From positions 5,146,001-5,210,000 of the forward strand of contig NZ_JACHNE010000001.1 in the NCBI RefSeq assembly GCF_014205255.1: DNA of 64,000 bases, read 5' to 3'. Position 1 is the first letter of the stretch; the number at the start of each line of letters is the position of its first letter. The notes below the pieces were generated by a model, which worked only from the letters and a program-made list of their open reading frames with translations, searched no databases and was not told the DNA's origin. This document shows positions 53,143 through 60,679 of this stretch, piece after piece. This stretch comes from Streptomyces caelestis (GTDB taxonomy: Bacteria > Actinomycetota > Actinomycetes > Streptomycetales > Streptomycetaceae). A program made the position numbers and the translations under genes.

Positions 53143-53345
53143 TTCCTCTCCGGCGCCTGCGAGGTGAGCTGTCGGGTTCGGGCCGGGAGGTGCCCGGCCG
53201 CCCACGGCGCTGTGCGCCGTACGCGGCTTCACCCCGAGCCGTTCCGCTGCGCGGACCGGCGACTTACCTGGGTCCCCCGCTCCTGCCCTGCGTGAGTGAG
53301 TGGGTTCGTGTGGGGAGTCCGGGCGGTGGCAGGATTCGGCGTCCG
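53143..53345 (-). ncRNA. ydaO/yuaA c-di-AMP riboswitch
   Basis: Read on the minus strand, the conserved elements come in order: CGCCGAATCCTGCC, then GCAGGAGCGGGGGACCCA, GGTAAGTCGCC, GGGGTGAAGCCGCG, CCCGAACCCGACAGCTCACC and TCGCAGGCG, ending in GGAGAGG just before the transglycosylase ATG. This is the ydaO-yuaA consensus. In Streptomyces these switches control rpf and other wall hydrolase genes, turning them off when cyclic di-AMP is high. The final GGAGAGG acts as the ribosome binding site. Confidence 0.92.
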
Positions 53346-53819
53346 CCGGACAGGCCCGGAACGTATGCGAGAGCACATGTCGGGAACAAGCACCGGAGTC
53401 ACATATCGCGCTGGTTGACCTTGATCAGGGTTTATGGGGCACTTGATCCTTTGCGGGAGCCAAGGCTCAACTGGCGTTCGGCGGAAGGAGGTACGGGCCG
53501 GTGCCGGAGTGGGGTGCCGCAGGGGGTGACGTGACTCAACTCACTGATCACAAGCCCGCAGAGCAATCTACCCCAACGGGAATTTGCTTACTCAATACGG
53601 CAAATCGCACATAACCTGAAACCTCCCGGTAAGTCGATAAATGTCTGCTCTTATGAGCTGATCGAAATCATTGCGGTCGTGACCGGATACCGCCCGGCCT
53701 GTAACCATGGGCGCTGGCGGTGATCGAAACGTGACCGGATACGCTGACTCGAGTGAGGGCGGCGACCTATCGACAAACCGCGTGATCACCGGCAGACACC
53801 AGCAGACAGGAGACCCCTC
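53346..53819. other. Intergenic region with direct repeats
   Basis: 474 bases between the riboswitch and the polyprenyl synthase. No gene seen. CGTGACCGGATAC occurs twice (53678-53690 and 53730-53742), each preceded by TGATCGAAA at a different distance. The repeats lie 78-142 bases before the synthase start and may be regulatory. An A/T-richer stretch (about 53580-53670) could hold the promoters. Confidence 0.4.
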
Positions 53820-54830
53820 GTGACCGACGTCGGGCCGTTCGGGCTGAGCGTGCGGGACCAGGCTCTGGAAGCCGATGTCCAGGCCGGAATGGCGGCTGTC
53901 GAGGAAGGCTTGCTCGAGGCCACCAAGAGCGAGGTGCCCTTCATCACGGAGGCCGCCCAGCACCTGGTGCGGGCCGGCGGCAAGCGGTTCCGTCCGCTGC
54001 TCGTGATGCTCTCCGCCCAGTTCGGCGACCGGTACGCGCCCGGGATCGTGCCGTCGGCCGTCGTCGTGGAGCTGACCCACCTCGCCACGCTGTACCACGA
54101 CGACGTGATGGACGAGGCCACCGTGCGCCGCGGGGTGGCGAGCGCGAACGCCCGCTGGGGCAACTCCGTCGCGGTCCTCACCGGCGACTTCCTCTTCGCC
54201 CGCGCCTCGCACATCCTGGCCGACCTCGGCCCGGAGGCGGTGCGGGTGCAGGCCGAGGCGTTCGAGCGGCTGGTGACCGGGCAGATCCTGGAGACGGCCG
54301 GACCGCAGGACGGCCGCGACCCGGTCGAGCACTACCTGGACGTGCTGGGCGGCAAGACCGGCTCACTGGTGGCGGTGTCGTGCCGGTTCGGCGCGATGAT
54401 GTCCGGCGCCGACGACACGGTCGTGGACGTGCTGACCCAGTACGGCGAGCGGCTCGGCGTCGCCTTCCAGCTCGCGGACGACGTCCTGGACATCGCCTCC
54501 GACTCCCACGAGTCCGGCAAGACCCCCGGCACCGACCTGCGCGAGGGCATCCCCACGCTGCCGGTGTTGCGGCTGCGCGAGCGGGCCGCCCGGCTCGGGC
54601 TCGCGGACGACATCGCCCTGTGCGAGCTGCTGGACTCCGACCTCACCGACGACGACCGGCACGCCGAGGCCCTGCGCCTGCTGCGCGCCCACCCCGCGCT
54701 GGAACAGGCCCGGCAGGACACCATCCGCTACGCCCAGGACGCCCGCTCGGCGCTGGCGCCGCTGCCCGAGTGCACCGCGAAGACGGCGCTGGTGGAGCTG
54801 TCCGACGCGGTCGTGCACCGGGCCGGTTAG
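53820..54830 (+). CDS. Polyprenyl diphosphate synthase
   Basis: 336 residues from the GTG at 53820, with AGGAG ten bases upstream. It is a trans-isoprenyl diphosphate synthase that extends allylic diphosphates with isopentenyl diphosphate. The first Asp-rich motif is DDVMD (94-98) and the second DDVLD (220-224); GGKRFRPLL and GQILETAG are also typical. The residues before the first motif (ELTHLATLYH) are small or medium, which is compatible with a long product. It could supply the menaquinone side chain. The nearby menaquinone genes and nuo operon fit that role, but the chain length is inferred. Confidence 0.93.
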   Translation: MTDVGPFGLSVRDQALEADVQAGMAAVEEGLLEATKSEVPFITEAAQHLVRAGGKRFRPLLVMLSAQFGDRYAPGIVPSAVVVELTHLATLYHDDVMDEATVRRGVASANARWGNSVAVLTGDFLFARASHILADLGPEAVRVQAEAFERLVTGQILETAGPQDGRDPVEHYLDVLGGKTGSLVAVSCRFGAMMSGADDTVVDVLTQYGERLGVAFQLADDVLDIASDSHESGKTPGTDLREGIPTLPVLRLRERAARLGLADDIALCELLDSDLTDDDRHAEALRLLRAHPALEQARQDTIRYAQDARSALAPLPECTAKTALVELSDAVVHRAG

Positions 54831-54835
54831 CGCGT

Positions 54836-54868
54836 TTCTCCCTACGACCCCTACGGGTCGCGGGAGAA
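54836..54868. terminator. Terminator after the polyprenyl synthase
   Basis: TTCTCCC and GGGAGAA (outer arm) plus CGACCC and GGGTCG (inner arm) form a 13-pair hairpin with a small internal loop and the tetraloop CTAC, five bases after the stop codon. Confidence 0.75.
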
Positions 54869-55060
54869 GAAGCCCTCTCGTGTCATACCGCAGCAGTACG
54901 TGGAGTTGAGCCCGGGGTCTGACGTATCTCCCTGGCCGATTTGGTCAGATGGAGACCACGGAAAACACCACTCCTCACCACTTCGGGTGAGAATGGCGGC
55001 ACAGGGACGAGTGCGTGGACGACACGGACAGCCGCCGCCGACCACGGAGGTAGGGCACAC

Positions 55061-56311
55061 ATGGCACCGTACGCATCCGACGACAGCACGACCGGCGGGG
55101 AGGCCGACGAGCGGCGCTCCGGGCGGCGCAAAGCCGCGCGGTACGTCGTCCCGGTCACGGTGATGGGGGTGGCGGCCGCGACGATCGGGCTGGTCCCCGC
55201 ACTCGCCGACTCCGGTGACCCCGACCTCCCGAAGATCACCGCCCAGCAGCTCATCGAGAAGATCGCCAAGTCCGACGTCCAGCAGCTGTCCGGCACGGTG
55301 AAGATCAGCACGGACCTCGGCCTGCCGGACCTCGGCGGGCTGGAGAGCAGCCTGATGTCCGGCGCCGCGGGCCAGGGCGAGGGCGGCTCCTCCGCCGACC
55401 CGACGGCCAAGCTCACGGAACTGGCCTCCGGCACGCACACCCTGCGCGTCGCGGCCGACGGCCCGGACAAGCAGAAGGTGTCGCTGCTGGAGAACGCCGC
55501 CGAGTACAGCCTCGTCCACAACGGCAAGGACGTGTGGGGCTACGACAGCAAGTCGAACGAGGTCTACCACGGCACCGCCTCTCAGAGCCCGGAGCGCGAG
55601 AAGGAGCAGCCGCCGGCGACGCCGAAGGACTTCGCCGAGGAGGCCCTGAAGGCCGTCGACGACACGACCTCCGTGACCGTGGACGGCACCGCCCAGGTCG
55701 CCGGCCGGGACGCCTACAAGCTGGTCGTCAAGCCGAAGCAGTCCGGCTCGACCGTCGGTGCGGTCACCGTGGCCGTGGACGCGAAGACCGGCATGCCGCT
55801 GAAGTTCACGCTGACCCCGGCGAGCGGCGGCGCCGCCGTCGTCGACGCGGGCTTCACCCAGGTCAGCTTCGCCGAGCCGGCCGCGTCCACCTTCGACTTC
55901 ACCCCGCCCAAGGGCGCGAAGGTCACCGAGGAGAAGGACGCCGCCAAGGACTTCGGCAAGGGCTCCGACAAGCACCTCGGCAAGGGCTTCGAGAAGGGCG
56001 GGCCGCGCGAGCACGCCCCCAAGGCCGGGGAGGACTTCGGCAAGGGCCTCGACGGCATGAAGACCATCGGCGAGGGCTGGAGCTCCATAGCCACCTTCGA
56101 CACCGGCGGCGAGGGCGTGCCCTCGGGCAAGGCCGGCGGCGAGTTCGGCGGCTTCATCGACTCGCTCGGCGACAAGGTCACCGGCAAGTTCGGCTCGGGC
56201 ACGGTCTTCTCGACCCGCCTGATCAACGCCCTGGTCACCGACGACGGCAAGGTCTACGTGGGCGCCGTCACCAAGGACGCGCTCGTGAAGGCGGCCGACG
56301 CCGGCAAGTAA
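55061..56311 (+). CDS. LolA-like (DUF2092-type) exported protein
   Basis: 416 residues from the ATG at 55061, with CGGAGG ten bases upstream. A membrane segment VVPVTVMGVAAATIGLVPAL (29-48) near the N-terminus suggests an anchor or signal peptide. The next 230 residues have the LolA-like layout of strands (LSGTVKISTDLGLPDLGGLE, WGYDSKSNEVYHGTA, DAYKLVVKPKQSG). The C-terminal third is Gly/Lys rich with FGGFIDSLGDKVTGKF and a final VYVGAVTKDALVKAADAG. It precedes an ABC transporter and probably works with it in handling a lipid or hydrophobic factor outside the membrane; that is inference. Function is otherwise unknown. Confidence 0.85.
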   Translation: MAPYASDDSTTGGEADERRSGRRKAARYVVPVTVMGVAAATIGLVPALADSGDPDLPKITAQQLIEKIAKSDVQQLSGTVKISTDLGLPDLGGLESSLMSGAAGQGEGGSSADPTAKLTELASGTHTLRVAADGPDKQKVSLLENAAEYSLVHNGKDVWGYDSKSNEVYHGTASQSPEREKEQPPATPKDFAEEALKAVDDTTSVTVDGTAQVAGRDAYKLVVKPKQSGSTVGAVTVAVDAKTGMPLKFTLTPASGGAAVVDAGFTQVSFAEPAASTFDFTPPKGAKVTEEKDAAKDFGKGSDKHLGKGFEKGGPREHAPKAGEDFGKGLDGMKTIGEGWSSIATFDTGGEGVPSGKAGGEFGGFIDSLGDKVTGKFGSGTVFSTRLINALVTDDGKVYVGAVTKDALVKAADAGK

Positions 56312-56337
56312 GTCCTTTCAAGAGAACGAGGAAGCCG

Positions 56338-57324
56338 ATGGGCGAACTGTCCGCCGCGGAGCCGGAGCACAGCGAGGTGCGGGCCGGGGCCGGGGAACCG
56401 GTCATCGCGACCCGCGCGCTCACCAAGCGCTACCGCGGCGGACAGCTCGCCGTCGACGGCCTCGACCTGACCGTCCCGGCGGGCAGCGTCTTCGGCTTCC
56501 TCGGCCCCAACGGCTCCGGCAAGACCACCACCATCCGCATGCTGGTGGGCCTCATCGAGCCCACCTCCGGCACGGCACAGGTGCTCGGGCAGCCCATGCC
56601 CCGGGCCACCCGCGCCGTGCTGCCGCACGTCGGCGCCCTCATCGAGGGCCCGGCCCTGTACGGCTTCCTCTCCGGCCGCGACAACCTGATCCGGTACGAC
56701 TCCGCCGACCCGGCCGCCGATCCGCGCACCCGGAGGGACCGGGTCGCCGCCGCGCTGGACCGGGTGGGCCTGACGGCCGCCGCGGGCAAGAAGGCCAAGG
56801 CGTACTCGCTGGGCATGAAACAGCGCCTGGGCCTGGCGGCCGCGCTGCTCCAGCCGCGCCGGCTGCTCGTGCTCGACGAGCCGACCAACGGCCTCGATCC
56901 GCAGGGCATGCGCGAGATCCGCGCCCTGATACGTGAGCTGGCCTCGGACGGCACGACGGTCTTCCTCTCCTCCCATCTGCTCGACGAGATCGAGCAGGTC
57001 TGCACACACGCGGCTGTGATGACGCAGGGCCGTCTGATCACCCAGGGCCCGGTCGCCGAGCTGTCCGCCGGGGTGCGCGGCCGGCTGGTGGTGACCACGC
57101 CGGACCCGGCGGAGGCGGCCCGGGTGCTGAAGGAGCAGGGCGTCGGCGACGTCGTCGTCACGGACGACCGGGTGACCGGCGAACCACCGGAGAGCGACCT
57201 CGCCGACGTGAACGCCGCGCTGGTCACGGCCGGTGTGCGGGTACGCGGCTTCATGGTCGAACGGGCCTCGCTGGAGGACGCGTTCGTGGCGCTGACCGGG
57301 GAGGGCTTCGATGTCGCGGGCTGA
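56338..57324 (+). CDS. ABC transporter ATP-binding protein
   Basis: 328 residues. Walker A GPNGSGKTT, the signature YSLGMKQRLGLA, Walker B LLVLDEPTNGLDP and the H-loop region SSHLLDEIEQV are all present. This is the DrrA/CcmA type of ABC-2 exporter ATPase. The extra C-terminal 90 residues (ending in a VERASLEDAFVALTG block) are typical of the group. It sits 26 bases after the LolA-like gene and overlaps the permease gene by 14 bases, so these three genes make one operon. Confidence 0.95.
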   Translation: MGELSAAEPEHSEVRAGAGEPVIATRALTKRYRGGQLAVDGLDLTVPAGSVFGFLGPNGSGKTTTIRMLVGLIEPTSGTAQVLGQPMPRATRAVLPHVGALIEGPALYGFLSGRDNLIRYDSADPAADPRTRRDRVAAALDRVGLTAAAGKKAKAYSLGMKQRLGLAAALLQPRRLLVLDEPTNGLDPQGMREIRALIRELASDGTTVFLSSHLLDEIEQVCTHAAVMTQGRLITQGPVAELSAGVRGRLVVTTPDPAEAARVLKEQGVGDVVVTDDRVTGEPPESDLADVNAALVTAGVRVRGFMVERASLEDAFVALTGEGFDVAG

Positions 57325-58180
57325 AGTCGGGCAGACCGTACGGCCGGTGAGCCCGCTGTGGACCTTCGGGCTGCTGCGCAGCGAGCTCACCACCACCTTC
57401 CGGCGCTGGCGCACCCTCGCGCTGCTCGCCGTGCTGGCGGGCGTGCCCGTCCTGGTCGGCATCGCCATCAAGATCGAGACGAGCGGCGGTTCGTCGCCCG
57501 GCGGCGGGGGACCGGCCTTCATCTCGCAGATCACCAACAACGGCCTGTTCCTCGTCTTCACCGCGCTGGCCGCCACCCTCCCGTTCTTCCTGCCGATGGC
57601 GATCGGGGTCGTCGCGGGCGACGCGATCGCCGGCGAGGCGAACGCCGGCACGCTCCGCTACCTGCTGGTCGCCCCGGCCGGCCGCAGCCGTCTGCTGCTC
57701 ACCAAGTACGCGACCGTCGTCATCTTCTGCCTGGCCGCCACCCTCGTCGTGGCCGTCTCGGCGCTGACGGTCGGCGCGCTGCTGTTCCCGCTCGGCGATC
57801 TGACGACCATCTCCGGCACGCGGATCGGCTTCGCCGAGGGCCTGGGCAGAGCCCTGCTGATCGCCCTGGTCGTCGCCGCGTCACTGATCGGCGTCGCCGC
57901 GCTCGGACTGTTCGTCTCGACGCTCACGGGCAGCGGCATCGCGGCGATGGCGACCACCGTCGGCCTGCTGATCACCGTCCAGATCCTCGACCAGATCCCG
58001 CAACTGCACGCCCTCCAGCCGTACTTCTTCTCGCACTACTGGCTGTCCTTCGCCGACCTCCTGCGCGAGCCGGTCTACTGGGACGACCTGGCGAAGAACC
58101 TCGGCCTCCAGGCCCTGTACGCGGCGGTGTTCGGCTCGGCGGCCTGGGCCCGCTTCACGACGAAGGACATCACCGCGTAG
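57311..58180 (+). CDS. ABC-2 type transporter permease
   Basis: 289 residues. Six hydrophobic segments are visible, with the longest loop near residues 55-75 (GGSSPGGGGPAF). The family pattern GDAIAGEANAGTLRYLLVAP is present between the second and third segment. It overlaps the ATPase gene by 14 bases, in line with translational coupling. It likely exports or extracts a lipid-like compound together with the LolA-like protein. The substrate is unknown. Confidence 0.9.
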   Translation: MSRAEVGQTVRPVSPLWTFGLLRSELTTTFRRWRTLALLAVLAGVPVLVGIAIKIETSGGSSPGGGGPAFISQITNNGLFLVFTALAATLPFFLPMAIGVVAGDAIAGEANAGTLRYLLVAPAGRSRLLLTKYATVVIFCLAATLVVAVSALTVGALLFPLGDLTTISGTRIGFAEGLGRALLIALVVAASLIGVAALGLFVSTLTGSGIAAMATTVGLLITVQILDQIPQLHALQPYFFSHYWLSFADLLREPVYWDDLAKNLGLQALYAAVFGSAAWARFTTKDITA

Positions 58181-58183
58181 CGC

Positions 58184-58765
58184 TCAGTCCTCGTACACGA
58201 ACCGGGCCAGTGGTGCCTCCTGGGCGAAGAACGTCTTCGCGCGGGCCAGCGCCTCCGTGTCGTTCAGCACGTCACCGGGCTTGCTGCCGTTGCCGAGCAG
58301 CACCCCGCCGAACCGCATCCCCATGTACGCGGCCGAGTTGTTGAGCGTCCCGACCAGCGGGTCGGCCACCTCCGGCTGCGTGTGCGCGAGCGCGGTGACG
58401 CCCCACAGGGTGCGTCCGGCCAGGGTCACCTTGAAGTCGAGGCCGGGGGTGCGCAGCCAGCCCGACCAGTAGTCCAGGTAGCGCTTGGTCTGTGCGGAGA
58501 CCGAGTACCAGTACAGGGGCGAGGCGATGACGATGTCCGTGGCCGCGAGGGTGGCGTCGAGCAGCAGCGCCACGTTCCCCTCGGTCGGACGGACGTGGTC
58601 GCTGTCGTGCCGCAGGTCCTCGAAGTCGGGCACCGGATGCTCGGCGAGGTCGAACCACTGCTGTTCGACGTCCGAAGGCAGCTGCTCGGCGGCCCGGCGG
58701 GCGAGCAGCTCGGTGTTGCCGTCGGCACGGGCGCTGCCCAGGACGAAGAGGAAGCGACGGGTCAT
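58184..58765 (-). CDS. NAD(P)H-dependent FMN reductase/oxidoreductase (flavodoxin-like)
   Basis: 193 residues from the ATG at 58765, with GGGGGG seven bases upstream. The flavodoxin-like fold starts with RFLFVLGSARADGNTELLAR, the FMN phosphate loop. ASPLYWYSVSAQTKRYLDYW is the NAD(P)H oxidoreductase block. The likely role is quinone, azo compound or flavin reduction in the cytoplasm. It converges on the ABC permease with three bases between. A palindrome just upstream suggests control by a dimeric repressor whose gene is not here. Confidence 0.9.
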   Translation of the reverse strand: MTRRFLFVLGSARADGNTELLARRAAEQLPSDVEQQWFDLAEHPVPDFEDLRHDSDHVRPTEGNVALLLDATLAATDIVIASPLYWYSVSAQTKRYLDYWSGWLRTPGLDFKVTLAGRTLWGVTALAHTQPEVADPLVGTLNNSAAYMGMRFGGVLLGNGSKPGDVLNDTEALARAKTFFAQEAPLARFVYED

Positions 58766-58803
58766 GGGTGTCCCCCCAGAAGATAGGCGCACATCAATTA
58801 CAC

Positions 58804-58826
58804 GCGCATGCATCATATGCGTGCGC
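58804..58826. promoter_or_regulatory. Palindromic operator candidate
   Basis: GCGCATGCAT and ATGCGTGCGC are inverted with one mismatch and a three-base spacer, 39 bases upstream of the NAD(P)H oxidoreductase start. The local region is A/T-richer than its surroundings, as expected of a promoter. A related GATGTGCGC half lies nearer the gene. Confidence 0.5.
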
Positions 58827-58852
58827 ATCTAAATGCACCAGGGGCGCGGCCG

Positions 58853-60013
58853 TCAGCTCCCGATGCGCACCTCCGCCTCCCGCGCCACGGCCAGCAGCAG
58901 TGCCTCCCGGCCGTGCGGCGCCACGAGGTGCAGCCCGGCCGGGCAGCCGTCACCGCCGAAGCCCGCCGGGAGGCTCAGTGCCGGATGCCCACTGAGGTTG
59001 AACGCCCAGGTGAGAGACGTGGAGTAGCGGTCGCCCGGGCCGTCGTGCCCGTGCGGTGGGGTAGGTGTGGTCGGCGTCAGCAGCAGCTCCGCTCCGGCGA
59101 ACTGTCCGGCCAGCCGCCGGTCGTTCTCCGCCCGGACATGGTGGGCATCGCCCGGATCGGCACCGGGTGTGCGCAGGGCGAGCCAGGCAGGCCCGGGGTC
59201 CAGGAGCCGCAAGGGCACCGGCGGCCGTACGAGCCGTACGACACCCGCCGCCACGAGCCGTTCGACCGCCGCCCGGGCGAGCGCGACGGGCTCCGGGTCG
59301 GGCCCGGCGAAGCCCAGGTCGGACGACCAGACGGCGGTGACGGGGAGAGGTGGGCCGGCCGGCACCGGCTCCTGCGACACCACCCGCCACCAGTGCGCCG
59401 CGTCCGACGCCGAGCGGGCGAGCACACCCTGCACGGCGAGCCCCGTACGGTCGGCGGAGGGCAGCCGTCCGGCCGTGGTCTTCAGGCCGGTCACCCCGCA
59501 CCACGCCGCCGGTATCCGCACCGACCCGGCCCCGTCGCTGCCCGTCGCCAGCGGCACCAATCCGGCCGCCACCGCCACAGCGGCCCCGGCCGACGAACCG
59601 CCCGGCGTACGGTCCGCCCGCCACGGGTTGACGGTCCGGCCCCGGGCGCCGAGTCCCCAGGTCTGCCAGGGCGTTCCCGGCCCGGGCACGGAGGTCGCGC
59701 CCACGGCGACACAACCGGCCGCGAGCAACGGCCCCGCCGCACGCAGCCCGTGCCGCCCCTTCACGGCGATCGGCACCCCGGCCAACGGCAGCGCTTCCCC
59801 CTTTCGGGTGACATCTGCGGCACGCCGGCCGAGCCGCGCGTCCACCTCGCCCGCCCGCCGCAACGCCTCCTCGCGCCACACCTCGACGAACGCGCACAGC
59901 TGCGGATCGGCCCGATCGATCCGCTCCAGCGCCGCCTCGACCACGTCGACCGCGCGCAGCTCCCGGGCCCGCACGCCCGCCGCGATCTCCCCGGCCGACA
60001 GCGGCACCGCCAT
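58853..60013 (-). CDS. Amidase signature family protein
   Basis: 386 residues. The catalytic triad of amidase-signature enzymes is visible: Lys 85 (GVPIAVKGRHG), Ser 140 (PGGSSAGAA) and Ser 164 (GSDGAGSVRIPAA). It is shorter than the usual 450-500 residues, mainly in the central part, but keeps a normal C-terminus (SGHPALSLPAGFGGDGCPAG). It probably hydrolyses a small amide; no GatC or GatB is nearby, so it is not the GatCAB subunit. Its ATG overlaps the stop codon of the upstream ParA-like gene (ATGA). Confidence 0.9.
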   Translation of the reverse strand: MAVPLSAGEIAAGVRARELRAVDVVEAALERIDRADPQLCAFVEVWREEALRRAGEVDARLGRRAADVTRKGEALPLAGVPIAVKGRHGLRAAGPLLAAGCVAVGATSVPGPGTPWQTWGLGARGRTVNPWRADRTPGGSSAGAAVAVAAGLVPLATGSDGAGSVRIPAAWCGVTGLKTTAGRLPSADRTGLAVQGVLARSASDAAHWWRVVSQEPVPAGPPLPVTAVWSSDLGFAGPDPEPVALARAAVERLVAAGVVRLVRPPVPLRLLDPGPAWLALRTPGADPGDAHHVRAENDRRLAGQFAGAELLLTPTTPTPPHGHDGPGDRYSTSLTWAFNLSGHPALSLPAGFGGDGCPAGLHLVAPHGREALLLAVAREAEVRIGS

Positions 60014-60519
60014 CAGCGCGCCGCTCCCGTCAGGCGGACCAGGGCCGAAGTCTCGCGCGGCGGATGCCCCAGCTCACCCAGCCGCCAGGCCGGCACCCAC
60101 GGCACGCGGTACACGTCGATGACCGACTCCAGGGACCTGATCCGCTGGGCGAGCGGACGCGGCAGCCGGCCCGGAGCGTCCGCCACCAGGACGACGGCGT
60201 CGAGGTCGAGGCCGGGCGGCGCCTGACCTCGCCGGAAGATCTCCACCGCCCCGGCGATCGTGTCCAGCCCGGCCGCGTGCGTCCGAGCGACCAGCAGCAC
60301 GGACGGCGGGTCGCCCGGCCCGGGCCAGGCGCGGCCGCTGTCATGACCGCCGTAGACCGCGGCAAGGGTGGAGACGCCCGCGCCGCCGTGTGTGCCGACC
60401 CAGGAGAAACGCCGTACCGCCGCATGGGCGTGACCGGACCCCGGCGGCCCCGGCTCCCGCGTGCTCGTCACCGGACCGCGGATCCAGATCTCCGGTCCCT
60501 GTCGCATGCCTGTCTGCAT
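60013..60519 (-). CDS. ParA/MinD-like protein lacking the P-loop lysine (DUF6668-like)
   Basis: 168 residues from the ATG at 60519, with AGAGGGG directly upstream; an ATG at 60507 is possible. The sequence RRFSWVGTHGGAGVSTLAAV aligns with the ParA/MinD Walker A region, but the lysine expected in GGVGKST is a valine (GGAGVST). The middle DAVVLVADAPGRLPRPLAQR resembles the Walker B and switch region. The C-terminus has DVYRVPWVPAWRLGE. It may bind nucleotide weakly or be a pseudo-ATPase. The gene is coupled to the amidase by a four-base overlap and is divergent from a TPR protein. Confidence 0.65.
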   Translation of the reverse strand: MQTGMRQGPEIWIRGPVTSTREPGPPGSGHAHAAVRRFSWVGTHGGAGVSTLAAVYGGHDSGRAWPGPGDPPSVLLVARTHAAGLDTIAGAVEIFRRGQAPPGLDLDAVVLVADAPGRLPRPLAQRIRSLESVIDVYRVPWVPAWRLGELGHPPRETSALVRLTGAAR

Positions 60520-60679
60520 GCCCCTCTCTTCCCTCGTACGCTCGATCCTCATGCCATCCGGAACGATCCATGCCGCGGCCTGGAACCGTTGGGACGAGCC
60601 TGTGACACCGCGGTGACGTGAGAAACGCGAGCGAGCGGACACACTCGACAGCAGGTGTACGACGCCGAATGAGGGGACG

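Noticed and set aside
58853..60013. GatA subunit of the Glu-tRNA(Gln) amidotransferase
   Set aside because: The protein is short, lacks GatA-type central sequence, and no GatB or GatC gene is nearby.
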